This document shows positions 24,606 through 37,863 of a DNA stretch of 64,000 bases, piece after piece; position 1 is the stretch's first letter, and the number at the start of each line of letters is the position of its first letter. The stretch covers positions 3,224,001 to 3,288,000 of the forward strand of contig JAITYX010000059.1 of NCBI GenBank assembly GCA_021018815.1, in the 5' to 3' direction. Under the pieces are notes generated by a model. The model was not told where the DNA came from. It saw only the letters and a list, made by a program, of their open reading frames with translations, and did not search any database. The stretch is from Talinum fruticosum. Lineage: Eukaryota; Streptophyta; Magnoliopsida; Caryophyllales; Talinaceae. The position numbers and the translations under genes were made by a program.

Positions 24606-25002
24606 TTTAAAAATATCAACTGTAATATAATATAATTAGAATATAACAAGGTGCAGAAAATTAAACTTGGGACAAAAATCTCATTGGTCTCTAGTCAGTG
24701 GTTACTAATGTGTAATTGCGAATATATAATTTTTCCTTTTATTTCTCAATCTTTAAACTTTAAACAATAATTTGAGGAATGATCCATAGTTCAAGTTACC
24801 TGGGGCGGAGAAAGGATTCGCCGTCATGAGTGAAGGCCAACTGAGCGGAATCCCCGGCTTGTATGGACACGGCGGAGCTGTTGCCGGCGACAAAGCGGTG
24901 GACGAGCTCCTTTGCGGACGTCTTCGGTGACGGAGTCCGGCTTCCGGCGGCCACCAGCTCCTCCGGCGGAGACACCACTGAGCTGCTGAACACCCCCAAC
25001 AT
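21050..25002 (-). CDS. TSJT1: TSJT1-like / aluminium-induced protein (DUF3700), five exons, frameshifted as read
   Basis: Exons on the minus strand: 25002-24800, 22485-22246, 22134-22014, 21818-21709 and 21085-21050, all with GT-AG introns. The start MLGVFSSSVVSPPEELVAAG and the motifs YGL and LRDR (in GLAKTANESILVIEAYKALRDR) identify the stem-specific TSJT1 / aluminium-induced family, which has a class II glutamine-amidotransferase-like fold and unknown reaction. Exons 3-5 read DQIGKVPLYWGITADGYVAF, then GGTTCFF-type text, and end VEGPAVFAST-K-stop. Exon lengths sum to 710 nt, one short of 237 codons. Exon 2 loses one base in the C-run after the LRDR motif (plus-strand G-run 22328-22332, five where six are expected). 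That shifts the frame downstream. Either a pseudogenising mutation or a homopolymer error; all other splice sites and frames look intact. Intron 1 is 2.3 kb. Confidence 0.88.
21914..21966. repeat. (TA)n microsatellite
   Basis: About 25 TA units in intron 3 of the TSJT1-like gene. Confidence 0.95.
24558..24601. repeat. (TA)n microsatellite
   Basis: About 20 TA units in intron 1 of the TSJT1-like gene; a shorter tract is at 24118-24136. Confidence 0.95.
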
Positions 25003-25022
25003 CCTCTCTCTCTCTCTCTCTG
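25003..25022. repeat. (CT)n tract in 5' leader
   Basis: About nine CT units (GA on the gene strand) directly abut the start codon of the TSJT1-like gene. CT/GA-rich leaders are common in plants. Confidence 0.85.
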
Positions 25023-25115
25023 TCACTAAATGACTACAGCTTGTTAAAAAGAAAAAGGGAAAAGAAGCTTAAAGCTCGAACATGAAGATAAATGTGATCA
25101 TTGTTCTTTGCCATT

Positions 25116-25125
25116 TATTTATAAA
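25116..25125 (-). promoter_or_regulatory. Candidate TATA box of TSJT1-like gene
   Basis: The minus strand reads TTTATAAATA about 115 nt upstream of the start codon, followed by a plausible short leader. Confidence 0.5.
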
Positions 25126-28100
25126 TGGAGATTCAGGAGTACTTTTGTCATTTCGAACAATAAAATTATTTTGACAATATATTCCACTTTTTATTTTTAG
25201 AATTTTTGAATGTCAGAAAAATGGAAATATCCAATAAAAAGGACGAATCAAGAAGGAGCATGTAAGGAGGGGCCCATTGGAATTCATGAGTGACGTGTCC
25301 ACAGTCTAATTAGTGCCGTGTGGGGCCCCAGGGTTGTTTTCCGTGGATAAGAATTTCTGCAAAAGAAGAAAATGAAGTTACGAGACATAAAATTGATTTG
25401 AGTCAGACGTATATGAGGCACTACCGTAAATCACTCATTAAGGTTAACCACCCTTTTTTTTTAATGTCCCATAAATGAAATTTATTTTTTAAAAATAAAA
25501 TTTTAAAATTTTAAAATATTTCTAAATTACTCTTATGTTAAAATTGTAAAATAATTATGATAATTGAAATTTTTTAAAATAAATTTTTTAAAATTAAATA
25601 TTAAAAATATTGCTGATACCTTATTTATCTATTAACACTCCTTAAAATTCGTCAAAAATCAAAGAGGATAATACATTTGAGAAGGAGGGAGTATTCTTGC
25701 AAGTAGTAACAAATCTAACTTCTCGAAAAGGGGAAAAAATGAAGGCGCAAAAGAGCTTCATAATATTCACAAAATCATTTCATAAAAATGTTATTACGAG
25801 ACTGATTTCTTAAGGGATAACTTTTTAGAGATTTCTTAGTTTGTAATTTTAACAGTTTTAAAGATTATTAATAATTCATTTAGGATAACTTATGTTAAAG
25901 TCATATTAATCATCTATAATTTAAAAGTTTACCCTAAGATAGTCATTAGACACTCGACATCTTTAAAAAGTTAGCCCTTTAAAAGTTTGCCTCATCATAA
26001 CATTTTCATAAGATGGCATCACCAAAGAATTTTAGTATATGAGATTGTTATAATATAATAGAGGATGAGTGAATCGAACTTGTGAATTAATATATCCAAG
26101 ATTCAAATTGACGACTAAATTAAACCGATTGATTAGAGTATATTAAAATTATATAAGGTATATACTTGATATTTGAGGTTGTCATTTTCACATTTGATTG
26201 ATCTTCTCATTCCTTCAAAACAATACATATATAAATAAGATTGATGTGGTGAAGTTTGAGTGGGTAATGAGATTCCTACCCCCAACAAGATTGGATTGCC
26301 ATTAGCGTAGTAATTTAGCAATTTACAAAACTTTCCCACCATTGGATTAAACTATAAACTACTCTCCTAAAAGTTTAGCAATTTATTTTGAATGTAAAAT
26401 TTTATTTAAGGGAATAAATGGCCAATTATTTCAGTCAATAAATATTGATAGATCCACATCCACATGCACTAATAATTTAAAAATATTATCTTATTTTTAG
26501 ATTCGAAATTGATTAAATTGCTCTGTCATTGCTTATTTTATGGCTCCTCTCGTTTTAAAACAGGCTTGATTGATATATGCAACCAAGATGATAGAATATT
26601 TTTGCACATGTTTATTTATTTTTTGCAAATTATTTTGGCCATTTGTTGACTTCAATTATTATCAATTAAAAATTCAAGAAAAAAAACAATTGTTTATGCT
26701 TCTGTTTGTTGCACTTAAATTGTTATTTATTTCCTGTAATAAAAAAAATTACAACACATGCACACAATTTAAAAAAATCGAACTTTAATTTTACTTTTGA
26801 AAATTATTCATCCTAAGTAGTAGACAACCCGGAAGGGGCTCTTTGTTAATAGTTGATTAGGTGAGAATGAGTTTACCCTTGAATTCTAATCTTTAAAAAC
26901 TTAACCCATTGATATTATCCTAATCTTACTTCATTAGGTAGGAATAAAATCAATCTTTTCGCTAATTGTTTGCTTGAATTATGATTCCTTGGCTTTACTT
27001 GAATCATTTATTTATTTTTCCATGTAACTTCTCATGCAATGTATGACTTACTCTCGCACAACTATCAACGATAATGATACGTCCCGATTAAGAACCTAAC
27101 TAAGGCCCTGTTCGGTAATAGTATTTGGAGTAATGTTTAGTATTTGATCAAATCAAAATACTAACAAACCAAATATCAATGTTTGGTAAGGTAGTGTTTA
27201 ACTAGCGTTTACATTAGCTTATAACGTTTTAAGTAATGTTTCTAAAAAAGTAAACATATTAGCCGTTTACATTTAAAAGTAACGTTTCATTTTTTTTTTT
27301 GTTGACAAAAACATCCCTTAAATAATTTATATTTGGTAAATTATTTATATCCTTTTACATCATTTTATAATAATCAATTAACTAAACCACTAAATTTATC
27401 GAATACATTTATTCAATCGTTCACTTGAACAACAATCTATTAAAAGCTAAAATCTAACAATTATTAGCTAACTAAACAACTTCATCTACATAAACTACTA
27501 CCCACTACTCAAATAGATTTCATTTTATTGAATATGGCCTAAACATTAGTAATTTCCTTTTTATAAGAATTTATTTGACGATTATTTTTTAAAAAAAGTA
27601 GATTCGGTTTTATGAAAATTGTCAGACAAATATTATCACAAGAAAAATAAGAAATTTCTCCATAAGTTTCACTTTTTTCGGAATTTAACAAGATTTAAAT
27701 ATTATTGTTAGTATTATTACTGATTCACTTTGATACCGACCTTCATTTTAAAAAATACCAAATATTATTTATATCGAAAGTCATCATAAAAAATAAAAAA
27801 GGGTGATACGTTCATACACACCCCCATCTCATTCCCCTATAATAATGGGGTATATTCTTTCTAACCTACTTTATTTTATAAATAATTAAATGGGCATGGA
27901 GCAAAAATGAAAACAACTTTTTTTTTTTAAAAAAAGGAGAATTACTTCAGAATGACTTGTCTTCTTTGCAATACACGTCAGATAAATGCCCAGATTCTCT
28001 GATTCAGAGAGCAATTTTGTTTTGTTTTGTTTTTTTTCGTTGACTGTTTGGTTAACACTTTTTAAAAAATTGCAAATAATTCATTAATAAACAAATTTCG

Positions 28101-30267
28101 ACCACAGAATCTTTTTATTTTATTTCTTAAAAAATTATTTAATGGATACTATCGACCACATAATGAAGTTTAGTTTAGCCCACAGTTTATGGAAGCTTCT
28201 TTCCAAAGGGGGTGGAAGAATTTTGCTCCTCTCAATTATTATTAGTGGGCTGGACCAAGCTGACCTTTTTATTAACCTCTAATTTGGGTTGGGTTAATTA
28301 TTCCCTTGAAAAATTTATGGGTAAAGGGAAATAAGGGATTAAATTTGGGTACCTTGAATAATTTATTAATTTTCGGGATTAGAGTATAACATTTTCTTTT
28401 TGTCTATATGAAATTTTTTATTTCGGCTTATACCTGCTCTAAAGTAGACATTGTACGATATTTTATAATCTCATCTCTACGGTATAGATCTTGCGGTATG
28501 TTAGATTCAACAAGTTAAAGAAACCAAGTCAGATTATTTTTTTATTTATGTGTTGACTTATAAGTTGTTTTGAAACCAACTCGTTTCATCGAAGTTCACA
28601 TGTTGAGTAGAATTGAGTTGGCTAATCAACATTATTGGGCTATTGTATAAGAAATTATATAAATTATTATTAATTAATAATTCCAAGATCATAATGTTTG
28701 TTAGTTATTTGAAATTGCAGCGTGCTAAACATGCTAATTAATTATAATAAATGAACAATGCAACATAATTGTCCAATAATACATCTCCCAATTTTTTTAT
28801 TTTTTATTTTTTAGTTTGGTGCAGGTATTTAATTTCTCTAATTTTAGCATAACATTCATATTCTAAAACTTTTTTAGGTCCTAAAAATCATTGCTTTTCT
28901 CTTAATTATAACGGATCAACTATGTAAAGAACGAGAAAAAAAAAGGTGAAAGCGAGAAAGGCTAAGATCAAAGTGACTCTTTGTTTTTTTGTCTTCTTAC
29001 TGCTTCACCTAAGTTATGTGCGCACTGACTCCATAGTCTACTTGCAAATGTGACCTATTATTCCTTATGAACATTCAATAGCTAACTCGAAGTAGAAATT
29101 GATCTAATCTGAACCTTTTCATCTAAACTTGATTTTCTTTCCAAAAAAATTTTATTGAACCAAATATTAATCAATTTGAAGTTAACTTGAGCTAAAACTG
29201 AAATAGAATAGAATCACAAAATCATAATGATCCAAACCTAACCTCGATCTAAAATTAAACTATCCCTAAATCGAACTGAATGATTCAATTATCGGGTATA
29301 GAGAATAGCATAATAGTCATACACATATCTAACTAGTCAAAGAGGAGTCGGCAAGTCTCGTAACTTTCAAATTCATATACCTAAAAGTATATACTTATAG
29401 TTAAGTTTGGCAAATAAGAAAAATTAATGAAGTAGTAAAAAGAGTGACCCATAAAATTGAAACCCTAAATTTTCCACAGAAGGTGGTCATGATAATTTTG
29501 TGTAGGCTTACTTTCATAAAAAGTAAAAAACAACCATGTAAATGGTAGAATGGATCACGTAACAAAGCACAATTAGAACAAAGTGTAATCTCCCTTTCTT
29601 TATTAATTAACTTTAATTACTTGGCAAAACACTAGCACTATATAGTGCTTTAACTTTCCCCTTTCCAACACAGAATCTGCTAGGCTAGGTAGGGCCTCAG
29701 CACCCAAAGAAACTTGTCACAAAATAATCTTTAATCAGAAAACTTTATCCTCTACATGTGTCAACGATAGCTCGACTCTCATCAAATGGAGGATTAGAAA
29801 CCCTCCCAAAAAAAAAAACCAACGCTCCCAAAAAAAAAAACCAACGCTCTGCCTAAAGAAACCTGCAAACTCTGCGATCCTTTCAGTTTCAGTGCAATTT
29901 GGCCGATGAGAGTTTGCGCATGTACCTCCTGTAATAACATTATTATGAATATGTAATAAAGATTATTATTCATAAGATTCCTCACTTGTCCTTGAGGTTT
30001 CTTATTAGGAAGCACGATTTTGTCTGATCTAAATGCCTTCAGAGTTTCTGTTGGCTCTGAATTCGCGACGCTTTGTTTTCTGATTGATGTTGGGCGTCTA
30101 GAATATGATCATTTTTCGGTAAAATATATTATAAAACCTTTCTGAAAGAGCAGAAGCCAGTAATTAGAGAACCACGGAGCTGCTTCATCCAATGAAGAGC
30201 CACACCAGATCCACAAGAGTGACATTCTACAATAGCTAGTCCAACATCATAAAAAATTGACCTTTAA
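25126..30267. other. Long AT-rich intergenic region
   Basis: No gene recognised over 5 kb. Around 27105 the text AAGGCCCTGTTCGGTAA resembles the end of plant hAT-type miniature elements, but I could not find a matching second end. At 29806-29850 a 21-bp unit (A-run plus CCAACGCTC) is repeated twice. Confidence 0.45.
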
Positions 30268-32466
30268 ACCTGGGCATGCCAGTGCAGGGTCCCGTCGAAC
30301 TCGAAATCGCAATCCTGGAGAAATAACATTAACAATTCACCGTAGAATTGAACGATAAGTTCGGAATGAATACATAATACAAAGACCTGCATAGTCAACA
30401 TCAAATAGGAGACAACTTTTGTCTGCACCAAAACTCCGATAATCGACAGGTTGGAGATAGTTGTCCAATAAATTCTTTTCATCAGTTTGAGATCTGATCC
30501 CTTTGCCCTTTATTCTGAGGAATCAAATTCAGACCCTTGAACATAACACAACTGTTCACATATCCACATCACAGCCACCTAAACAATCCATTCGTGATGA
30601 ACAGAAATGTAACACTCTTTTTCACCAAAGGATAAGGGACAATGCATGCACAAATTTTTATACCATCTGTACCCTGGTCTTCCGTGTTGAAGATGCTCAG
30701 TTATGCACAGTTAACCAGCCAGTTAAGCTTCCTAATTGGGGTGGGATTCCTGTAAAAACGATTTGCATGAAATCCTGTCTATGACAGGCGTTCAGATCAC
30801 CAAACCGGGGGAGGGGCACACAGCGTCACCAACAACGGATATATTTCAACAGGAATATGGCAAGTGAGATGCCAAAGCGAAGAGGTCGGAAAAGGATCAC
30901 TCTGGCAGATTTGTATTCCACGTAAATAGGGGCAGGATATCTTTTGTAACATTCAAATAACCTTCACTGAATTAACAAGAAAGAAGATAATTGACAAGTC
31001 TGAGCAAATCACAAAGAGAAATAGCAGGCAAATGAGAACTCTACGAGCACCTTTATTCCACCGAAAATCTTAAAAGCTTAACTCAAATATAGAGGGAAAC
31101 AAGTGAGATAGATTCCAATAGAAATTGAAATGGCATTTTCATATTTCGCAATCTCAAGCTTGATAATTTTCCCTTTTCAAACAGAACATCATTATCTAAA
31201 AAGAAAATAACCCCCATCCCATCTGCAGCAAAATACTAATAATAACCACTGCTTCCGTTGCAATATCGACTAAAAGAAACAACACAAACATAAAAATAAC
31301 ACAATGTAAACTGAATTCTTGCATCACTAAACCACCAAATATAAACTACCTGACAAATATTTCAAACACACACTACAATGGCATCCTCTCAGTTAAAGAT
31401 AATGAGGACAAAGTTCGACTATGTGTTGCATTCAGTATATTCACCCATATGTTAACCAGATTCAGCTTTAGGTGTTCAACATGAGTTCCTGCTCATCCAC
31501 TTCTCTAAAAAAGTTGCACAATCTTTAGTCTAAAGTGCAAGTATTGATACTCATATTAGAGTGCCAAATACATAACACGGTTACTTGACGTGAAATGAAC
31601 AGTCTAAATGATAACATAATCTACCACTGTATGTGAATAACGCAAAAAGGTCTTCAATGCCAACTGAAAACTTGAATTTAGGGATTGGGACCCCCATTTC
31701 TTTTTGGTTAGGTTTTTGGGGGAGGGGAGGGGGGTGGAAGAGAGAGTGAACAGCGAAAAGAAGGTATTGGATTTTCTTTTTCATAATCCAATGTAATCAC
31801 CTTTTTTAAAGTTTCGCAAGATTTCAAGCAAACATCATGACATGATGATTAATTGCAGTCTAACAGCAAAGGAGAATACCCTTGTAATTTTGATCAACGT
31901 CTAAAGCTCCCAAATTTGGGGGCCTAAATAACCCTAAACTCACTTGTATACTTGAATTGTAATTAAGCCAGGCAACTAGACATCAGGAAAGATGCAAAGG
32001 TTTGCTTCACTCTCAGCAAGAACTTTTGAAGCACAACGCATCTCATTACTCTAGCTGCTTCGCTTGGTCAATTTCAGGAGGGGAGGACTGATTTGAACGC
32101 AAAAAATAAATTAAGAAGATAAAAATCTGAAGTTGAATCAAACAAGGAAACCGAAAACAATTTCAAAACTCATAAAGAAAGAATAATGACAAAGAATCAC
32201 CTTATCATATCCATTGGAGAGCTTCTGAGACTTATGTATGTTTAATACCTAACGCAAAAATACACACATATCAGAAGGGGTGGAATGTAAAATTTAAAGG
32301 AGGGAGGAGGAGAGAGAGATAAAAGATCAACCTCAATGGTGGCAGAAGGAGAAGAGGAGTTGAAGCTATTGGAGAAAGAGGACAAGGCACTAATTATCCC
32401 CAGTATCATCATTAATGAAGCTAGCAGTGCATTACTGCCCTTCACTCTGAACCAAAAGGCACTTAA
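30268..32466 (-). pseudogene. SPC22 (signal peptidase complex subunit 3) pseudogene
   Basis: Degenerate copy of the gene at 37864-42381. Exon 1 remnant (32466-32332) reads SAFWFRVKGSNALLASLMMI...SPSATIE but lacks the start codon: the ATG position reads TTA. Exon 2 (32248-32201) is VLNIHKSQKLSNGYDK. Exon 3 (about 30966-30902) has lost its frame and splice site and contains an early TGA. Exons 4 and 5 are not found. Exon 6 (30314 to about 30270) keeps only DGTLHWHAQ before a stop. Intron text also matches the intact copy, for example CCTGCATAGTCAACATCAA at 30386 and 40042. It is therefore a DNA-level duplication, not a retrocopy. Intron 1 has a normal GT donor here. Confidence 0.85.
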
Positions 32467-32611
32467 GTCACCATAAGTGGGTTGATATGATACCAGCAAC
32501 TACAAAGTCTATAAAGTACTAACAGAGCCACTACATGGATAACAGACTACTACAACAAACATTGAACTTAAATATTCTCATCTCATCATCTGAAAGAGTA
32601 GGAACATTAAT

Positions 32612-35040
32612 CTATTCCCACTGACTCTCATTTTTCGGGATCTGAATATCATCTTCTTCATCGAAAACAACTTCAACATCATCTTGAATGCTACGGTCTG
32701 CAAATTTTTCAGGAGGGAATCAATAGATTTCCAATCCTTTTCAAAATCATCCTTCTCAAGAAGTGAAGGTTCCTCAAATATCCAATCTTCCATGAGATCA
32801 ATATGCTCAATGTTGATAGGATCTAATGCTTGTCTTCCCCTTTGGATGTTCCTATAAATTGACGTCACAATACATTCACTAAATTCCACAGAACATAACA
32901 CATCACTCAAGAACTGAAAATAAATAAAAGTTAAAGGAAGAATGAGCAAAAGCAAAATTACCTTTCTCTAAGCCTCAGGTTGTAGCGTACGAATACAAGA
33001 TCAACCAATCTTTGGTGCTCCAACCAATTTTCCTTCTTAGAATTTATGAACTGAAAAGTGGTCCAATTTCTTTCACATCCCGTTGCACTTGTACATTGAC
33101 TTAGAATTCGCACCGCAACTTTTGCAAATCAGGACAATCATGGCCAAATTGTTCCCACCACGCAACTATGGATATACTCAGAATTAATAACATTTGAAGT
33201 TTGAATTATTAATAACAAAAGTAATTAAATTGTAACAAATGATTAGCTTTTACCTGGATTAAGTCTCTCACGTTGGCGAATGGATAAAGTCATTCCAAAT
33301 TCACCAATCGCATTCTTGTATGACTCGAGTTGCTCACTAATCTTCTCTTGCACACTAATGTCAGGATCCGATCTTGTAACAACCGTCATGAAGCCCCTTG
33401 TGACCTCTCTTTGCTTGGTAAATGATGACCTAAAGAAAATACCCGGATTAAGCATACACCCTGCGGCATGTAGTGGACTATGAAGTTGGTTAGCCCATCG
33501 TTGCTCAATAATCCGAATACATGGCAAATATTGTGATAAATTATTCTTCAACCTTGCTTTGATGGCCTCCTTTGCATTATCCATGGCTTCATACAAATAT
33601 CCCATTGTAGGTTTCTCACCACCATCTACAAGACAAAGGACCTTCATCAAAGGTTCACTGACTTTGGCAAAATGTTGGCAAATAGACTAAAATTCTCTAT
33701 CCTCTAAAATAATAGATTGCACCTCCTTTCCCACACTACTTTTTGCATATTGAGAACCAACCCACTCATCACAAGTAAACATTTTTCTAAGTTCCTTCTT
33801 GAACATCGTCAAGCATTGAAGGCTAAGGAAGTGAGTAGCAAATCTCGTAACTCCGGGCCGACATATGTCTCTACCAGTAGTGAACTCCCCTCCTCATTAA
33901 TGCAAGCACCCAACCATGGTTATAAATGAATTTGGTGATTTTTCTAGCTTTTTGTATGGTAGCATCTATGGTGGGAAAATGATCGGGCTTAGAGAAAGAT
34001 TCTAAAATAAGATCAATGCAATGAGCTGCACAAGGAGACCAAAAGAAAGTATCATACTGTTCCATGAGTTTTTCTCCAGCAGCTTTGCATACAGGATCAT
34101 TGTGAGTTATGAAGTAAACAACATTCTGAGGTCCCACAACCTTTGCAACTTCATCAAACATTTCAAACAATGTATTGGCATCCTTCGTGAGCCCAGAAGT
34201 GTCAACAGACTTCAGGAATGTAGTCCCTTTAGGACAATGTAAGAAAAAGTTTATCATGGTTGATTGTTTCTTATTAGTCCAACCATCAGCCATGATAGAA
34301 CAACCATATGTAGACCAAGAAGTTTTGATGTCAACAAAATAACACTCAGTCTCTTGTACAACATCCTTTAAAAGATCCCCCGTAACTCATAAAGGCTAGG
34401 TCCTTTATATCCAGGCCCTATAGAAGTCACGGCATCCCACATTGATTGATAATAATCTGATTGTGCAGCACTAAAAGATATGTTAGCATCATACCACCAC
34501 CTAGCAACAGATAAATGAGCTTGACGTACTCTTTCATTTGTTGTTAGAGCCTTTGTAATGCAAGGTTGAGCGCCTGTAGTCATCTTTGGAGGAAAAAAGT
34601 TTTCAATTTTCCTCTTCTTAGTACTTATATTCGAAGATGGCTCTTTACCTACAGAGGTCTGTACACCAGGATTTGAAAACTGTGGATCTTGCACTCTGGC
34701 TTCTTCTTCCTTCGTCAGAGGGAAACTACTGCAAGCATTGTTAACTTCACATTTTATAGTAGTCTTTTTGCATGATCGCTTTTCCACTCAGTCAATAGTT
34801 GTTTCATTTGCCTTCTTACTTCTTCAGGTGCTCCATTACAAGCTGCCACATTCCCCTTAACCCCAGCCAAGTGTTCTTTGAATCGAGTAATTCCACCCCC
34901 GCTCAATGCTTTTTACAATAAATGCAAATGGTATTGTTCCTTTTCCCCGGAACTAATTGGCAATGAGCCCAAGCAGGATCTTCAGATTTAACAGTTGGTG
35001 TAGATGGGGATCCTGCTCCTGATCCCCTAGACACTTCCAT
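32612..35040 (-). pseudogene. hAT-superfamily transposase (BED finger, DUF659, hAT dimerisation), broken
   Basis: Reading from MEVSRGSGAGSP (35040), a BED-type zinc finger (DPAWAHCQLV...CIYCKKH) breaks frame at about 34908. It resumes with GGGITRFKEHLAG. Next come a DUF659 region (34500-34260, with MADGWTNKKQSTMINFF), a long middle part (33650-33243) and the hAT dimerisation text (about 33160-32960, WWEQFG and CERNW-like in shifting frames, then YNLRLRER). The tail ends near 32612. Lesions include losses in a T-run near 34907 and a G-run near 34378, and a 4-bp insertion near 33885. At least one splice-like junction lies at 33254. A cut-and-paste transposase is not expected. I could not define terminal repeats. 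Confidence 0.85.
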
Positions 35041-36502
35041 GATAATAACCGACCAATTTTGACCTAACAAAATAAAATTAAACTCAAGCATAAAGAGAGG
35101 CTTTACCTATCACTATCAACCATAAAACCCAACATTAAACAGTATAAAATGTAATCGATGAAGTCCCAATCAAAATAAAAGCATAAACCCAACAATTACT
35201 TGAACATCTAAACAGAGAGCTTTAATGACCCTTGAGGAGTATAAGAACAAAGACCCAGAAAATCTAAACCGAAACTCTCCCATTACTCAAGCATACCCTC
35301 AAAAATTACAACGAATCAAATCAAAATTGAAACAAGGGAAGATGGGAGCTTTACCTATATGAGCCCACAGCTACTGGGAAATTTAAATTAGACACTCAAG
35401 CCTGGTGGGCAAGAACGAGAGGAGCTGCGTCCCGCCGCCGCCGCCGTGTGTGGAAGAACAAACCTGAGCCGCCGCCGTTATGGGGAAGAACAGCCCAGAG
35501 CTGCCACGTCTCGTTTACTCATTCTCTTTCCACCTATTTCGTCCCAATTCACGCAGATAGATTTCACTTCGGCCTCTGCTTCTTCAATCTTCACCCTTTT
35601 CCTCTCATTTACTCGCTCTCTGTCCCTGTCTCTGTCTCTGTCTCTGCCTCTGCCTCCCCTTTACTCTTCCAGTTCTCTGCAACTTCGCCGTTCAGTTCAA
35701 CAAAGCCATTTTTATTTTCTTTTCGTTTTCTTTTTCTTTTTTTCCCCTGAAGTTGAACCATCTTGTTTGTATGGATCGTCAATTCTCACGTTTGGGTTCC
35801 GTTAATTAGATTTTTCGGTTTAAGAAAATGCATATCAAAGTTGAAATATGATAAACCTATAAATTAGACTTTTTAGTATATGACTCATTAAAATTGATAA
35901 ATAAAATCTTTAAATTTTTTTGGTGTCATAAAATTTGAACTTTAATATGTTATCAAAAATTCATAACTTCTTCGGTGTTGGTCAAATGTAAATTATTAAA
36001 AAATACATAAATAATATGAGTATTAAACATTCAAAATGCTGAAAAATCTCTACAAAAAATCAAACTATTGGAAAAAATATGACTTAATTTTACTGAATAC
36101 ATGATCTAATTATGGATTCCATCAACTCGAATAACAATTTAAATCTACCCAGAATATACCTGACTCATATTTGCTAAAACAATATATAACTGACTAGTAA
36201 TCGCCTTGTTGCATGGAGGACAATTGATAGAATCATCAACTATTCTGTTTGCCTGGGAATTTTGGAATGGAAAGAAGAAAAAGCATACAAGAGCCAGCTC
36301 ATGATTTTGATACTTGCACATTCTGGACGATGGTATAGATATTTTTAGTTGGGTGTTACCATAATACCATGGGGAAGTTTCTCAAGTTTCTCTTAGGATG
36401 TAGAGTTCACTGGATAATTTTTGTTAATTTCTATTTTCTACTCACTTTATCACCCAAGTATAGACACATTTGCTACTACTATTGCTACTGTTTTCAACCA
36501 AG
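35041..36502. other. Region without a recognised gene; GC-rich then CT-rich patch at 35.4-35.8 kb
   Basis: 35428-35480 is rich in GCCGCC. It is followed by a pyrimidine-rich stretch (35560-35750) with (TCTCTG)n-like repeats near 35615-35655. Frames of 100-119 aa on the plus strand here are low complexity. On the minus strand this could be the promoter or leader of the hAT-like gene. Confidence 0.4.
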
Positions 36503-37495
36503 GGCCGATTTGTTTTGATGTTTATAGGAAGCCTTATTAGAGCTATTAGCTTGTAACAACCTATGTTACTGAAAACTGGACCGGACCGATTGGTCGGACC
36601 GGAAACCGGTAAATTTGACGGTCGGTTTAATGGTTAGGCTTGTTTGGAGGGTCGAACTGGAAAAACCGGCCTGAATCGGTTGACCCGGTTGGTTCGGAGA
36701 ACCGGATGAACCGTGGGGCTTATATATAAACCTGCTAAAGAAATCCTAAAACTGTTATCTCAGTTTTCCTCTTTTCTTCGCTCGCTGTGTCCGCTACTCC
36801 TGCCCCGCTCTCCTCTCCTCCTCGCTTGCTTCCGTGGCAGCGGTGGTCGCTGGCCGCCATCCAGCCTCTCTAGTCGTGTTTGCTCTTTCTCACTCTCATC
36901 TCATTCAATTCTGATATTGAATAGAATACTCAATTCCACAAGCCAGAACAAAGCACACGATAAAGAACCTCTGAGGAAAAGATCATTTTTATTAGCTGAT
37001 TTCATTAATGTATGATTCTTGTATATTATATGTTCATTTCCGATTTCGTTCATGACTGTTGCACCCTCTCCACAAGTTTTGTGCATTGTTTTCTAATTCG
37101 TGGAAGATATTAGAATTTTGCCCGAGTACATTGATGGGAATTTGTGCATTTATGGCAGAATAAGAAAAAATAATTGAAAATATATAAAGAAAAATTTTAG
37201 AATTAACCGGTCATGCCGATTTAATCCGGTCTAACCAATATCCGGGTCAACCGGTCTAATTCAATTCAAACGGTCCAACTGATTGAACCATTAACTCACT
37301 CTTCCGACCGGATCGGTTCTCTTAACATAGGTAACAACTAAACGCTCACCATAAAAGCTTGTACCAACTCATAACCACTCACAACAGTCTCATAATAACC
37401 AAGTAACAACTCATAACAGCTCATAACAGTTCACAACTACAGCTCGTAATAGCTAATAATTAGTTTTTAGTAGCTAAAATCAACAAACCCTAAAT
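36503..37495. mobile_element. Outer miniature inverted-repeat-like element, split by a later insertion
   Basis: The left end AGGGCCGATTTGTTTTGATG (36502) resembles the complement of the right end (TTTAGGGTTTGTTGATTTT, ending about 37495). Repeats of AACTCATAAC and AACAGCTCATAAC fill the right arm. The inner hAT-like element at 36561-37330 splits it. No clear target duplication found. Confidence 0.4.
36561..37330. mobile_element. Non-autonomous hAT-like element, 770 bp, 8-bp target duplication
   Basis: The element starts CTATGTTACT and ends AGTTAA-type text CTTAACATAG, so the terminal 8 bp are perfect inverted repeats (CTATGTTA / TAACATAG). It is bounded by the exact 8-bp duplication GTAACAAC (36553-36560 and 37331-37338), the size made by hAT transposases. 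Both arms are rich in ACCGG and GGTCGGACCGG motifs. A 100-aa frame (36713-37015 plus) has no recognised domain. No transposase is encoded. The hAT pseudogene nearby is not necessarily its source. Confidence 0.82.
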
Positions 37496-37863
37496 AAAGA
37501 TTAGCGATGAAAATTTGGGCATTTTTGGGTATGCAGACAATAGAATGACTTTGGTTGCATTGCATTGTATTAATCTTCGCATAAACTTAGCAATATGTCA
37601 ATGTGTAAAAGTCATTTAAAAAAAAATTTTAAGGGAAAGAGGATACAGAAGAACCAGCATCTCTATATTTGTCGACATCGAACTGTGATGTATCAATGCA
37701 ACAGTAAAAGAGAAGTAAAGCCCTGTGTACTAAGATTCTCAGGTAGTGAGCAGAAAGCACCCTTAGCTGCTTTTGAGTTCTACCGAAAAATATATCCAAC
37801 GTCAAAAAACAAAAAACCTCTAGACCCAGATAAGTGATCAGATTAAACAGACGCTTGAACAAA

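Noticed and set aside
27105..27540. Possible hAT miniature element starting GGCCCTGTTCGG
   Set aside because: No matching inverted end or target duplication was found.
35446..35805. 119-aa plus-strand frame
   Set aside because: Ser/Leu/Phe-rich translation of a CT-rich patch; probably leader or promoter sequence.
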